Below, piece by piece: positions 9,442 through 19,010 of a stretch of DNA of 38,297 nt. The stretch's first letter is position 1, and each line of letters begins with the position of its first letter. The translations under genes and the position numbers were made by a program. The stretch lies in assembly GCA_015680685.1 (NCBI GenBank), contig MNCI01014154.1:61856-100152 (forward strand), read 5' to 3'. The notes under the pieces were generated by a model. The model saw only the letters and a list, made by a program, of their open reading frames with translations, did not search any database and had not been told where the DNA came from. This DNA is from Gnetum montanum. Its lineage: Eukaryota > Streptophyta > Gnetopsida > Gnetales > Gnetaceae.

Positions 9442-10056
9442 CTATTCTTGGTGCCATTTTCTACCAAATTCAAAGATTGTTAACGCCTTTAACATTCCAA
9501 AAACATTGCCAGCACCATGGATCATTACCTCCTCCAATGCATCATGAACACCATCAGCATCAAGAATCATTGCCCCCTCTAGTGCACTGCAAACAATACT
9601 GGCATTGAGAATCATCGCCCTATTTGGTGCACCATGGATCGTCATCCCCTTTGGTGAACCTTGGATACCATTGGTGTCATGGATTATTGCCCCTTCCAAT
9701 GCACCACAAACACCATCAACACCATGGATCATCTCCCCCAACATACCACGAACACCATCGATGTCATAGATCGCCACTCCCTCTAATGCACCGTGAACAC
9801 CATCGGTGCCACAAATCGTTGTCCCCTCCAATGCACCTTGACTATCATCGGTGCTACAAATCATTGTTCCCTCTAGTGCATCGCAACCACCACCACTGAT
9901 GCAATAAATCATTGTTCCCTCCAACGCAGCTTGATCATTGCTAGTGTCAAAAATCGTCACCCCTTCTAGCACTGCTATAATGAAATCCTCATCTTTAGGA
10001 ATGTGTAGATCCATGAAAGTCCTGCCTAGGGCTATGTAGGACCCAGTGATGGTCAT
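9442..10056 (-). CDS. Open frame built of 15-residue repeats, doubtful gene
   Basis: This is a 204-codon frame whose middle consists of about ten copies of a 15-residue unit (A-L-E-G-x-x-I-x-x-x-D-G-V-x-G). The first 40 residues (starting MTITGSYIALGRTFMDLHIP) and the last 20 lie outside the repeat. I do not recognise it. The open frame can be explained by the 45-bp period of the minisatellite alone, and no promoter or splice context is visible, so I regard it as probably not a gene. Confidence 0.2.
   Translation of the reverse strand: MTITGSYIALGRTFMDLHIPKDEDFIIAVLEGVTIFDTSNDQAALEGTMIYCISGGGCDALEGTMICSTDDSQGALEGTTICGTDGVHGALEGVAIYDIDGVRGMLGEMIHGVDGVCGALEGAIIHDTNGIQGSPKGMTIHGAPNRAMILNASIVCSALEGAMILDADGVHDALEEVMIHGAGNVFGMLKALTIFEFGRKWHQE
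9500..9965. repeat. Minisatellite of about 45 bp, roughly 10 units
   Basis: On the plus strand the unit resembles ATCATTGYCCCCTCCAATGC followed by ACCNYGAACACCATCGGTGT-type sequence. Most units are 45 bp and some 48 bp. Because the unit is a multiple of three, both strands stay open. The minus strand (9442-10056) reads as a 204-codon frame with a 15-residue repeat of the type ALEGTTICGTDGVHG, and the plus strand as a His/Pro-rich frame. Copies are quite diverged from each other. Confidence 0.7.
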
Positions 10057-10435
10057 GCAGGTCTACCTAGACCACACAGGCCCTAGTGTGGTCTACACAT
10101 ACCCTGCTTGGATTATGCAAGCCCTTATGAGGGTTGTACAAGCCTTGCCTAGGCCATGTAGGTCCTCAAAGGGGCCACACAGGCCCATGTAAGGGCCACC
10201 TAGGCCTATCTAGGCCACATTGGCCAAAACAATGTCACTATCCATCACCACCACAATGCTCTTTTAGCACATTTTCGCCAGTACACTTTCCTACCACATC
10301 CTACCCACTTTTGTTGTGCTCTCCTAGTGCACCCTATCCACCACACTCCCCCAATGCATACTACTCATTACTCCAATGTCCCTATGGCCACTGCCTTCAT
10401 CCCTGCTCCTACCATTATCCTTACCCTTGCCACTG
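10035..10435. other. CCTAGG/GGCC-rich simple sequence, then C-rich stretch
   Basis: 10035-10230 contains imperfect copies of ACACAGGCCC and TGCCTAGGCCATGTAGG-type words. 10230-10435 is C-rich with CCACT/CCAATG words. The 100-codon open frame here is Pro/His/Tyr-rich with no motif and looks like low-complexity sequence. Confidence 0.4.
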
Positions 10436-10639
10436 ACAATGGGAAAAATATTTTCCCTTCAACCGGCATGAAATTTAAATTTTTTCATCAATTGATTGAG
10501 AATTCCAACTCTTCATCAATTGATAAAAAATTTGAAATTTTTCATCAACCAATAGAGAATTCAAAAATTTTCATTAGAAAAATGTTCATTTAATGTTAGG
10601 TACGCAAAAAATAATTTTAAATAATAGAAATTGATACAC

Positions 10640-10735
10640 TGGTAGGGAATAAGATCATAACTTCATAATTAAGCACACTTGCCTTGGAGTAGTACTGGGA
10701 TGGGTGACCTCTTAAGAAGTCTCATTCTTCACACC
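10640..10735 (+). pseudogene. 5S rRNA-derived fragment
   Basis: About 95 bases align with the 3' four-fifths of plant 5S rRNA. The best block is GAGTAGTACTGGGATGGGTG at about 10687-10706, which includes the C-box of the 5S internal promoter, and it is preceded by AATTAAGCACACTTG and followed by ACCTCTTAAGAAGTCTC. The 5' end of the 5S gene is missing and several paired positions are mutated. 5S-derived sequence of this kind occurs in Cassandra-type LTRs and in some SINEs. No clear LTR pair or tail is visible here, so the carrier is unassigned. Confidence 0.75.
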
Positions 10736-10754
10736 AAATGTTCTAAACCTCAAC

Positions 10755-11150
10755 AGGCATAACTTTTGATTTTGAAAGCCTTTTTCAACAAATGAAGAGT
10801 CATTTCCTATAGATTTTAACCTTCTAGACATAATGGTAAAGATAAATCTATCCCATGGAACTTCAAAAATTAGTTTTTATCCCTTGCCTAACATAGTACC
10901 TCAACGCCCTCAAAAGTTTAATCTTAGCATAACTCAAGAGTTGTTTCCTATAGATTTCAACTTTTCGAACACAACGATGAAGATAGATCCACCCCATAGA
11001 ACTTCAAAAATTAGTATCATCCCTTGCCTAACATAGTGCCTCAACATCTTCAAAAGTTTAATTTTAGCATAACTCAAGTATACGATGTCCTTTTTTAACA
11101 TATGAATAGTCATTTCTAACATTTTTCACCCTTCTAAACACACTGGTGAA
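10755..11150 (+). repeat. Tandem repeat next to the 5S fragment (2 full units and a partial)
   Basis: The block from CCTATAGATTTTAAC at 10806 recurs from CCTATAGATTTCAAC at 10947, a 141-bp step. Shared words include ACTTCAAAAATTAGT, ATCCCTTGCCTAACATAGT, CTCAAAAGTTTAAT and TTAGCATAACTCAAG. The word GCATAACT at 10757, 10927 and 11067, and a third partial copy at 11108-11150 (AGTCATTTCTAAC, CTTCTAAACACACTGGTGAAG), show that the original unit was about 170 bp and that the second unit has lost about 30 bases. Confidence 0.8.
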
Positions 11151-11718
11151 GTCAAATTATCATCTGGGCACCTGGTAATTCAATGATAGCATAAACTATG
11201 CTTTAAAAGATCATAAATTATGGCAAATAATCATGTCTAACAATTCAATTGTTAGAACTAATGAATTTAAACTTTTTGGAACCTTAAGATTCAATGCTTA
11301 ACTTTTGCATATAGTCTTAAGATCACTAATCTCTAGTTTGTCATTAGTTACATGGTCAGAGTCAATGTTTTTAAGGGAGATAGAAACGTTGTTAAGAATT
11401 AGATAATGTAGTTAGATATTACTAAAATTAGATAATATAGTTAAATATTACAAAAATTAGATAATGTAGTAAATCAATTAATTAGTTGATGAATCAATTG
11501 GTGAACAAAAATAGTCAAGAATATGTATATCAAGTCATCTTGCAACCAAATCATATGGTAGAACAACATGGAGAGTCATAATCTCATTCCAACAAGATGT
11601 ATGATACCCATAAAGACTAATGGCCTAGAAGAGAATTGAAAAATAAGAATGAAGTTGCAATATATAACATGCTTACAAGATTTCTAACAAGAAACAACAT
11701 TTACTATGTCCATCATGA
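11151..11718. other. AT-rich stretch without a recognisable gene
   Basis: It contains a threefold short repeat of TTAGATAATGTAGTTAGATATTA type at about 11397-11475. Nothing coding can be supported. Confidence 0.4.
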
Positions 11719-12691
11719 GCCTTAGATTGGCATAAGTATCAATACACACTCATCTTAGCTAAGTTACAAGATTTGGATGCTAATATCCTATGCCTACAAG
11801 AAGTCTTACCATGGGAATTTCTATATCAATTCCAACCAAACTTGGAAAAGATAGGATACAATGGTACTTACAAGCAAAAATGTTCTTATGAAAGTTCTTC
11901 TTTTGAGCCATAAATATTAGCCTATTATAGAAATTACAACATGGATGGTTGCGCAATCTTTTATAAATACGTCAAGTTTGAATTAGTACAAAGATTTGAA
12001 TGGAGTTTAGAAAATATGATTTTCCAAATTTGAAAACTTCAAATCATGGAAAAGAAAGAACAATCAAGATTTTAGAAAGGTCACATAGCTTTGGCATTAA
12101 TACTAAAAATCCATTTATCATGAAGGTGTGTATGTGTAGTCAACACATATTTATTTGCCAAATCAACATGTTCAAATGTTAGACTATGCCAAAAATCACA
12201 CTTGATTAAGCAAATAGAGAAAATTTTGAGGAACAAGTTATTTCTAAGCTATACCAATCCAATCCGATGCCAATTTTCCTTTGTTAAGATTTTAATGCAA
12301 AAGTTGGAAGTAGTGTTTATCAATTCTTAAAATATGGATGTGTAAGAGATTTCTTGGAAGATGAACCTAATTTGAAGAAGATGTTCCCATCAATTCAACA
12401 TACTTTGAATCTTTAATAAATAAATCATATCCTAGAATTCAAAAACAGAAGATGTTGATGGATAGTACTCATCAAGAATCACAGTTTACGAACTACGCTA
12501 CTAAGATTAATGAGGATGGATCAACAACATTCTTTATTATGACCTTAGATTATATTTGGTATGATGTCTAATTATTCTATGCTACCAAGTTACTAGAGTT
12601 GATTTCTAAAGAAGAAGTGGACAAGAATCAAGATCAAGCCCTTCCATCCCAAATAAGACCATTCAATCATATACCACTTATGGTAGAATTA
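11719..12691 (+). pseudogene. CCR4-type deadenylase-like pseudogene (EEP nuclease superfamily)
   Basis: CCR4-type proteins shorten mRNA poly(A) tails with a Mg-dependent endonuclease/exonuclease/phosphatase fold. Translated pieces follow the order of that domain: DWHKYQYTLILAKL with DANILCLQEV (about 11725-11805; the Glu of LQEV binds metal), a GYNG-YK segment, MDGCAIFYKYVKFELVQRFE (about 11943-12002), VVNTYLFAKS with SNVRLCQ (about 12135-12192), PIFLC-stop-DFNAK (the C-GDFN motif with Gly lost, about 12269), VYQFLKYGCVRDF, FTNYATKI (about 12484), MTLDYIWYDV (about 12540), and LPSQ with FNHIPLMVEL (the S-D-H motif with SD lost, up to 12691). The frame changes several times and stops are frequent, so it is dead. 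No intron is apparent across the domain, and the N-terminal leucine-rich part of classical CCR4 is not visible. It could be a processed copy or a fragment captured by a transposon. Confidence 0.8.
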
Positions 12692-12772
12692 TGACTATTT
12701 CCATTAATTCCTAAGGTTGATCAAGATCAAGAACTATCTTAACCTTATTTTTATTTATGATTTTCATAATTT

Positions 12773-12887
12773 TTTTATTATTTAATACATATTTTAATTA
12801 GATAAATAAACTATCTAAGGTAATGCAACTATATTTTAATATTTTTTATATTTTATTATTTAATACATATTTTAATTAGATAAATAA
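12773..12887 (+). repeat. 37-bp perfect direct repeat in AT-rich DNA
   Basis: The 37 bases at 12773-12809 (beginning TTTTATTATTTAATACATAT) are repeated without mismatch at 12851-12887, a 78-bp step. The bases between are partly alike (ATTTTAATATTTTTTATA). An exact copy in otherwise decayed DNA suggests a recent local duplication. Confidence 0.8.
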
Positions 12888-13089
12888 GGATATGCCCTAG
12901 TTAGGAAATGAGATAAGTATCAATAACATAATATTTAATTTTCCATATATCCTTCTCACGTATATTTTGTTTGCAGAATAAGAAAGAAATGACATCAAGT
13001 CCAAAGGAGAAATCAAATTATTAGAGTATAAAATCATAAAAATACTAGAGTTGGAAAAAGATAGTAAACATGGACTCATTTCGAGGATG

Positions 13090-13500
13090 AACGAAACCTA
13101 AGGGGAGTAGATTGTAACATCCTCATTCCCAAATGGTGTTGCTGTATACAAAGATGGTGCCTCTTCATAATAAGTGTTAACGTTATCGTAACAAGACCCC
13201 AAAAGGATCTATTGTAATTAAGACCTGAAAAGGTGCATTGTAATAATGAATGTATCTCTTGAGGTTACCTTTGGGGGTTTAACCTAAGTCATTTATACCC
13301 AAGCTTAGAGGTCGTGCTAGCATAGAGTGGTAGAGCTAATAAAGATGAGTCATGGATGATAGGTGAAGCAAGATAGGAAGTGGATTGGCCATTCCACTTA
13401 GTTGGTGATAGGCCTAACTATGGTGGTAGTGCTAGATTGCCTCTAAAGGATAGTGTTGGTGACTGTTTGGGACCACCAACATTTTCTTTCAATCTCAAGA
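13090..13500 (+). repeat. Possible LTR start of a chromovirus-like gypsy element (remnant)
   Basis: The sequence TTTCGAGGATGAACGAAACC then AAGGGGAGTAGAT runs into TGTAACATCC at 13113. Plant Del/Tekay-type chromoviruses end their polyprotein with a similar TTTCGAGGACGAA word, then a polypurine tract, then an LTR beginning TGTAACA. The LTR's right end is not found, and no integrase or RT lies upstream (the CCR4-like pseudogene is there instead), so this is a fragment at best. An inverted repeat GTTGGTG/CACCAAC lies at 13455-13480. Confidence 0.4.
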
Positions 13501-14480
13501 CTAGGATCACAAAAAACAAAGGTGTTCCTTCAAAGTTGAGTTTAGGTGCTTATTGATCTCTGAAAAAACTAAGGCCTAGATACCTCCAAATAAACTTAGT
13601 GGCAATAAAGCAAATTAAGTGTAAATGTGTGTTTGTTGTTATAATTGTTGAAATGGTTGGGTTTGTGTATGAAACTATAACTGGCTATTATAATAAAAAT
13701 TCAATTAAACATGTTTAATACTGTGACTTATCAAAGATTCCTATTTTGTCAAGTCACTTAGTTTGTATAGTCTCTATAGTACGTTACTTGAAAAATGAAA
13801 TTTCACTAAAATGCTTGAGCACAATTTTGCAGAAATCTACTCCTAGTTTTCCTCAAAGAGAAAATTCCGCAAGAAAAATACAAATAGAGCAACATTTAAT
13901 AGAATTTAAAAGAGAAGAAAAAAAAAAGCATATTTGTGTGAAATCTCAAACATTTAAGTGAGATAAATTGAACATAATGAAACACTTCAAAATAAAGCTA
14001 TTCCAATTTGATCTAAGTGTTACAAATTGTTCAAACCTTCTAAGCTCAACACACAATTTTATAAAAGACACTCTTATTAAACTACCAAAATGCTTTGTAA
14101 ACTACAAAATACAAGATATTATTTGGCTAGTTAAATAGTTTTCAAGAATTGCAAATAATAGAGCTATCAGAAACAATTTAACAATTTCAAGATTGAAACA
14201 TCAAGGAAAGACTTTTAAAAATGAACTATTTCAAGTTAGCTTAAAATATCAAAGATTTTTTAGACTCTCTAAACTCAAACAGACAATTTCATAAAGACAT
14301 TTCTATTAAATTGCTCAAGATGTTTTTTAAAAACAACATAAGCTCTTATATGGCAACCAAATAAAAGTCTACAATTGCACAAAAATAGAGCTATAAGAGT
14401 AATTAGAAAATCTCAAAATTAAATGCCAAGCACAGTACTATCTTATCCATTAACTAAGCAACTAAGTCAAAATGAGAAGA
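13500..14480. other. AT-rich stretch without a recognisable gene
   Basis: It contains pieces of similar A-rich sequence (for example TCTAAACTCAAC near 14040 and TCTAAACTCAAA near 14268, each followed by CACAATTT or GACAATTTCATAAA-type words), suggesting an internal duplication of about 230 bp. A 71-codon open frame at 13746-13961 has no motif. Confidence 0.35.
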
Positions 14481-14499
14481 AAAGTACTCACAAGATTTA

Positions 14500-14757
14500 A
14501 AACAAAGTAGCTAAATTGAAGGTGCAATTAGCAAGCCATTTTTACAAATAGTCTTCAATAATTCTTCCTTTCCCCTTTTTTGATTCTATCCTTAAAGCTC
14601 TTTTTATAGTAGCTACTAGGTAGTTACAAACATCATGAAAAATTAGGATGAGTTACAAACATTATGTGGGTTTAGTTATAACCACCATAAAAAGTTATAA
14701 CTTCTATAAGAATAAAAGGTATAACAGCGAAATGTCTGGTTTATATTGGATGTTACA
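14500..14757 (-). repeat. Possible LTR remnant on the minus strand with TATA box
   Basis: Read on the minus strand, TGTAACATCC begins at 14757. It is followed by repeated GTTATAAC and GTTTGTAACT words and TATAAAAA at 14608-14601, then a T-poor leader. The same ten bases start the plus-strand LTR-like sequence at 13113, but the two are otherwise not clearly alike. The inner end was not found. Confidence 0.3.
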
Positions 14758-14884
14758 TAATTATCACAAATATTTCTTTTCTCCATGAGTAATAATTTAT
14801 TATTATTATTAAATGATGAAAGCAATTTGTATCTCTTACAATAATTTTCTGTTTGGTCAGTTTAGAAATAAACTTTATGGCTGT

Positions 14885-15515
14885 GTGACAGTCATTTGAT
14901 CATGGAATTCCACAAAGGAACTGTTGTATTCTACAACCCATCAAACACGTTCTTTGCTTGAGTCACAGATCCACATCTGGCATTCATGCTAACAAGGGCA
15001 CTTCCCGCATAGCAATACCAACTGAATCCTTTGAATAGAAATTTTATTAATATTAAAAAGGCATAAGTACATAAACCACAATAAGTCACGGATAATAAAA
15101 TGGGAAATGAATCCGAACTTGAGACTCAAGGCATGGATCTGCTTGCCCCAGCCCAATGAAGCAACATTGGCACACACTGCAATCACTGTAGACAATGTAT
15201 AAGCATTAGGCCTTAAACCTTGAATTAAGTCCTTGGAAAACTGTCTGAAAGCATCATCATCCCAGCCATTGAGCGTGTATCCTGTGATTAGTCTGCCCAG
15301 GTCACTACACTCCACTCAGGCGAATACCTGGCTAGCATCGTCCATAAAGATCGCTAATTGCTGAAGCTACTTTGAGAGTGAAGGCGTATGTCAACTGGTT
15401 CAGCTCAAGTGTTTCCTGCCCAGGGCCGTTCTGCGCATATCCGGTGAGCATGATGGTCTATGTAATTGCTTCTCGCTTGCGGTCACCGTCCGAATACTCG
15501 TCGAACACTCTACAC
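14885..15515 (-). pseudogene. PPR protein fragment (PLS type), broken
   Basis: PPR proteins bind organellar RNA through about 35-residue repeats. Reading leftward, the pieces are CRVFDEYSDGDR then TIMLTGYAQNGPGQETLEL (about 15510-15395), a decayed segment, then LITGYTLNGWDDDAFRQFSK, GLRPNAYTLSTVIAVCANVA and GKQIHALSLKFGF (15290-15090), and finally SMNARCGSVTQAKNVFDG with LWNSMIK (about 14985-14895). These are the usual order of repeat words (YAQNG, RPN-TLSTV-ACAN, G-QIHA, ARCGS-A-VFD, WNSMI). Between GFISHFIIRD and the last block lie about 80 bases of unrelated AT-rich sequence (about 15020-15100), probably an insertion. Stops and frameshifts are present. It holds fewer than three repeats, where full proteins have ten or more. 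Confidence 0.8.
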
Positions 15516-15738
15516 CTCCGTTGGTATCATTCACCTCCTTTTCCCTCGAAATCCACCGAACTTTCTCGCGCAAGTTCTGCAAGTGTCCGAAATCGTCGTC
15601 GTCGTCTTCATCTTCTTCGGCGTTTTCCTCCAGCACGTTCCTGCAAAGGCTACCAAATTCCTCCACATTCAGCCAATCCCTTCCAGCCGCAGTGAAGCTC
15701 TGCATAGCAGCTTGCATCTCTTCCAGCAGCACATCCAT
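15400..15738 (-). CDS. GC-rich open frame with acidic run, between LRR and PPR pieces
   Basis: 112 codons beginning MDVLLEEMQAAMQSFTAAGR. It has an acidic run (EENAEEDEDDDDD) and HLQNLREKVRW. The first two thirds may be the original C-terminal end of the NB-ARC-LRR gene, reached by a frameshift near 15740, because it continues directly from the LRR segment on the same strand. From about 15515 on, this frame overlaps the PPR fragment out of frame and is not meaningful there. The stretch is notably more GC-rich than its surroundings. No known domain is recognised. Confidence 0.35.
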   Translation of the reverse strand: MDVLLEEMQAAMQSFTAAGRDWLNVEEFGSLCRNVLEENAEEDEDDDDDFGHLQNLREKVRWISREKEVNDTNGGVECSTSIRTVTASEKQLHRPSCSPDMRRTALGRKHLS

Positions 15739-17353
15739 AAAAGTTCGCTTTCAGGGAAGGACACCTTCCAAAATTTCTTGAAAGGCCTATCAAACTATAG
15801 CAATCTACCACCCCAAAAGTCTTCAGATTAGGAAGCCCATGTAGATCATCACGCAGCTCTATCAGGTTTGGAAATTCCAGTATGTTCAGCTCTATCAGAG
15901 ATGTCATCTTGGACAAGGTGTCCTCTGGAATCACTGAACACCAAGACCTCTGTATTGTCAAATTCTGTAGATGGGGAAGTGCATCATGACTGAAAATTAT
16001 GGGTATGCTCTCCTGTGATTCAATACTACCCATATTTATACCTAGGGACCTCAGAGATTGTGCCGATTGATAGCTCAGGTATGTCAGCCATGGGGATCCC
16101 TTCACATCAATGAGATAGAATAAAGAAGGTTCAAAGTAGATCAGATCTGGGAATGCAGAAGTGCATTTTCCTTTTATGGACAGGACAGGATAATAGATAT
16201 TTTTCAAGACATTCATGTAACTGGATGAGAAAATTCATAGGGTGCTTGACATGAGATCAAGCTGCTTACCAGACAATACTAAGCCTGCTTCTTCATTTTC
16301 GAATGAAGAGTATATATTCTATTCACTCTGTACGAACAAAATTCCCTTTATTTTGTGAAGAATCTCCTTATTGTCTAGCTGATCATCATCGAATAAAGTT
16401 TGATAATGCTTGATGTCTGTGATTCGTGTTCCTTCACATTTGCATACTCTTCTGGTTGTCTCAAGAATACCATCATGTACTTTGATCACTTCTTTTTCAG
16501 AGCATTCTGCACCCCTCGATCCTTTCTCCAAATCCATATAACATTTGATGATGAGTCCCCTGTTTTCAAGAACTCTGAGCACATCCTGCCCAAAAATGGA
16601 CTCAACATAAGCCCATCCATTTGCACGGAAGAATGAACAGATATCCAAAAACGTATCTCTCGAATTCTCCTCCAACCCATCAAATGCAAAGGCAAAAAAG
16701 TCCTCATTTTCAGATCCCTAATTCCTCAATTTTCTGATCCTCTCACAAGCGTTGTTCTTGTCGTCCTCCAAACTATAAATCTGGCCACAATCTTCAGAGC
16801 CAGAGGCACACCCCTACAAATATCACTGGTAATGCAGTCAAAAACTTCTGGACCCATCTCTGATTTCAATAGCTTCATGGCCTGCTCTGATTTCATGGGA
16901 GAAACTTCAAAGACCTTGATATCTTCAAGATCAGTAGTAGTGATGAGAAGCTTGAGAGACATGGCACTTTCCAAATCCGTGGGAAGAAGATTTAAGAGTT
17001 CCTGGGCCTCCAAAACATTATCAATGTAGATAAAACATGTCTGTTGCTCCAATTTCTTCAGGAGAACTGACAGATCTCATGAATTTCCCTTGTCAAATTC
17101 ATCATCAACACTGCTTTCCTTTGAGATTTTTTTGCATCATTAGTATGAGCTCCCTTTGATTTGGTGTATTTTCCCATCCATCGAATAAGGTAGCTTTAAG
17201 AGAGTAGCAGCCACTAACTTTAACACCCAAGAGAACCGAATCAGTAATGGTGGTTTTTCCCAATCCTCCGGGACCTTGCAGGGTTACCACTACAACATTC
17301 TTGATGCTTTCAAATTCCAACATCTCTATGATTCTTTCCATGGAACTTTCCAC
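15650..17353 (-). pseudogene. NB-ARC-LRR disease-resistance-like pseudogene
   Basis: NB-ARC proteins are nucleotide-switched immune receptors. Reading leftward: IKNVVVVTLQ with the P-loop GPGGLGKTT (17275-17249); kinase-2 CFIYIDNV (about 17040); RNBS-B LKLLITTTDL; a GLPLAL-type motif as GVPLALKIV (about 16790); DTFLDICSFFRANGWAYVES (16650-16590); an MHD-type motif as IKVHDGILETTRR (about 16490); then leucine-rich repeats (LPHLQNLTIQ, LIELNILEFPNLIEL, LPNLKTFGVVDCYSL; 16216-15740). It is broken by a frameshift near 17105, an in-frame TGA at 17079-17077, another frameshift near 16720 and a break near 16260. The LRR part is only about 150-190 residues, short for the class. The piece at 17596-17354 upstream shows no clear TIR or coiled-coil domain. 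FIYIDNV recalls gymnosperm TIR-type receptors, but this is only an impression. Confidence 0.85.
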
Positions 17354-17640
17354 AATTTCTGTGTATTGCTGGAATCAGAACCAGGACTATCAAAACCTGC
17401 ATCAACCTTCTCGATTAGCACCGCAGGAACAATCTTGGCATATCTTTGACAATGAATGTAAATAGATAAAGAAGCTGAGATGTTCGGGTACCAAATTTCT
17501 TGCTTTGATTCTGACAGACATTCCTAGAAGAATTTTGTATTTTGCACAAGATAATGAGCTCAAAACCATGGTTGCATCTTTATCCCTCAAATTCAATTGA
17601 GCCGTGTCTCTAAATAAGCTTAAACACTCCTTTTGAACTC
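17354..17640 (-). pseudogene. Possible decayed N-terminal region of the NB-ARC gene
   Basis: A 64-codon open frame (17402-17596) lies directly upstream of the P-loop segment on the same strand, with the words LSSLSCAKYKILL and FIYLHSLSKICQ. It may be what remains of the N-terminal signalling domain or an exon before NB-ARC, but no diagnostic motif is visible. Confidence 0.3.
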
Positions 17641-18121
17641 ATTGAATTACCAGCACAGCACTGCAAAATCTAAAATCATTTGCATCTTCCAAACTTACAT
17701 ACACTACAACTGCAATGATAGTCTTGTTAATGCATTAACATTTTAACTCTTAAATTTTAGAATAAAATTCTAAACTGAATTTTTTTAACAAATCACTGCT
17801 CCATCAAATGGTAGAAATGTGCCAACAGATAGATGCTGAAGGAAGAAAACCCCAAGAAACACCCTCAGAGCATGATTTCAAATACTCCATTTCATATCAA
17901 TAAAGCATTCTTTTCTTTTTCTTTCTACATTTTCCCTGTTATTTTTCTTTAAGCATAATATTGAATTTTACATATATTTGACGTTTGATATATTGTCTTC
18001 TTACGCATAATTTCTAATATAATGTATATTTCAAGTTTGCCATAACAGGACGTCACATTAACCTATTTAGATAGGTGGCAACTCTTGAATCTATGTTGCA
18101 TCAATATCATGATGAAGATGT
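17641..18121. other. AT-rich spacer between the NB-ARC pseudogene and element B
   Basis: No motif or repeat seen. It should represent host DNA upstream of the resistance-gene remnant and left flank of element B. Confidence 0.4.
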
Positions 18122-18175
18122 AAAATCGAAAGTTTTTAATGTAGGGAGTTGAATATGTCCTTAATGAATTATTAT
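18122..18175 (+). repeat. Left flank of element B, copied at 23806-23859
   Basis: 54 bases (AAAATCG ... GAATTATTAT) immediately outside the left end of element B are repeated with four mismatches immediately inside its right LTR. The last five, ATTAT (18171-18175), are the target-site duplication, matched by 32191-32195. Confidence 0.85.
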
Positions 18176-19010
18176 TAATGAGCAGCGAAGTACCCCTATG
18201 CTCAACCATACGAATACGAGCATTTCACGCACAATCCGGTTGAATTCCAAGGACTAAGTGCTTATGCGCCTCTATGAAACAAGGACGGGTTGGTTAATCG
18301 TTGTCTTTCCAAACTTACTTATATGTCACGATTGTATGGTTAAGTAAGCTTGAGGCATATGATTTTTATATCTTTTTTATTTTTATGTCCTATGCTAATA
18401 AGGGAGAAGAGAGATAACTAAGTGACTAATTTAACTTAACTACTCATTAACTAAGTTCTAACTAATCCTAACACTAGCATTTGTTCCCACTTGCCATACA
18501 CATCCTGAACCAATGCAACGTTGCTAGGATTACCAAACGTTAATCGTTGCTGGGTTACCAAGCATTACACATATGCTCAAAGCAGTAGTACTGAGTGTAT
18601 TTACTTAAAAAAGTGTAAGGTGAGAGAAGACATTAATTAATTAGGAAAGCATTTAATAACATTAATTAACACTAATTAATCTATTCTAGATGTTGCAAGG
18701 TTTATCATAAAGTTCGTCTTTATTATCGTACACAAGGTGTGCTTAGGTACACAATGCTCAAACAAAGATCCATTCACTTTATGACTCCTACTACGGGCAT
18801 GCAGAAATAATTCTAACTCTAGGAGGGAGAAAATGCAAGAGTTTAGCTAAGGGTCTAACTAATTATTGCAAAACCAAGTGCGCCTGTCTCTTATTTATAG
18901 GCAAGGAGATAGGTCCTGATATTGGGTATCCAACATCGCATGGTAGGCTCTGATATCATGGACCCGATATCGTGAATGCAATATCGCGACCCTGATATCG
19001 CAGTTCATCA
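18176..19010 (-). repeat. Element B 3' LTR
   Basis: On the plus strand it starts TAATGAGCAGCGAAG (mutated from TGATGAG) and ends TTCATCA. It aligns with 23860-24184 and 31690-32190 along its length. A TATA box on the minus strand lies at 18899-18891 (TATAAATAA), with GATATC/ATATCG palindromes upstream of it at 18905-19003. Confidence 0.85.
18891..19010 (-). promoter_or_regulatory. Element B LTR U3 promoter with GATATC palindromes
   Basis: U3 is only about 110 bases from the LTR start (19010) to the TATA box (18899-18891). Within it the words GATATC (18953, 18965, 18993) and ATATCG recur. The same layout is seen in the other three Athila-like LTRs of B and C. Confidence 0.55.

Noticed and set aside
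10640-10735. Functional 5S rRNA gene
   Set aside because: The 5' end is missing, paired positions are mutated and there is no T-run terminator directly after it.
13455-13480. Inverted repeat GTTGGTG/CACCAAC as the end of a DNA transposon
   Set aside because: Only 7 bp arms, no partner end and no target duplication could be found.
18137-18175. Reading the 54-bp repeat next to B's LTRs as part of the LTR itself
   Set aside because: The right outer flank repeats only ATTAT and then differs, and C's LTRs end at the TGATGAG/TCATCA boundary, so the LTR boundary at 18176/23860 is better supported.
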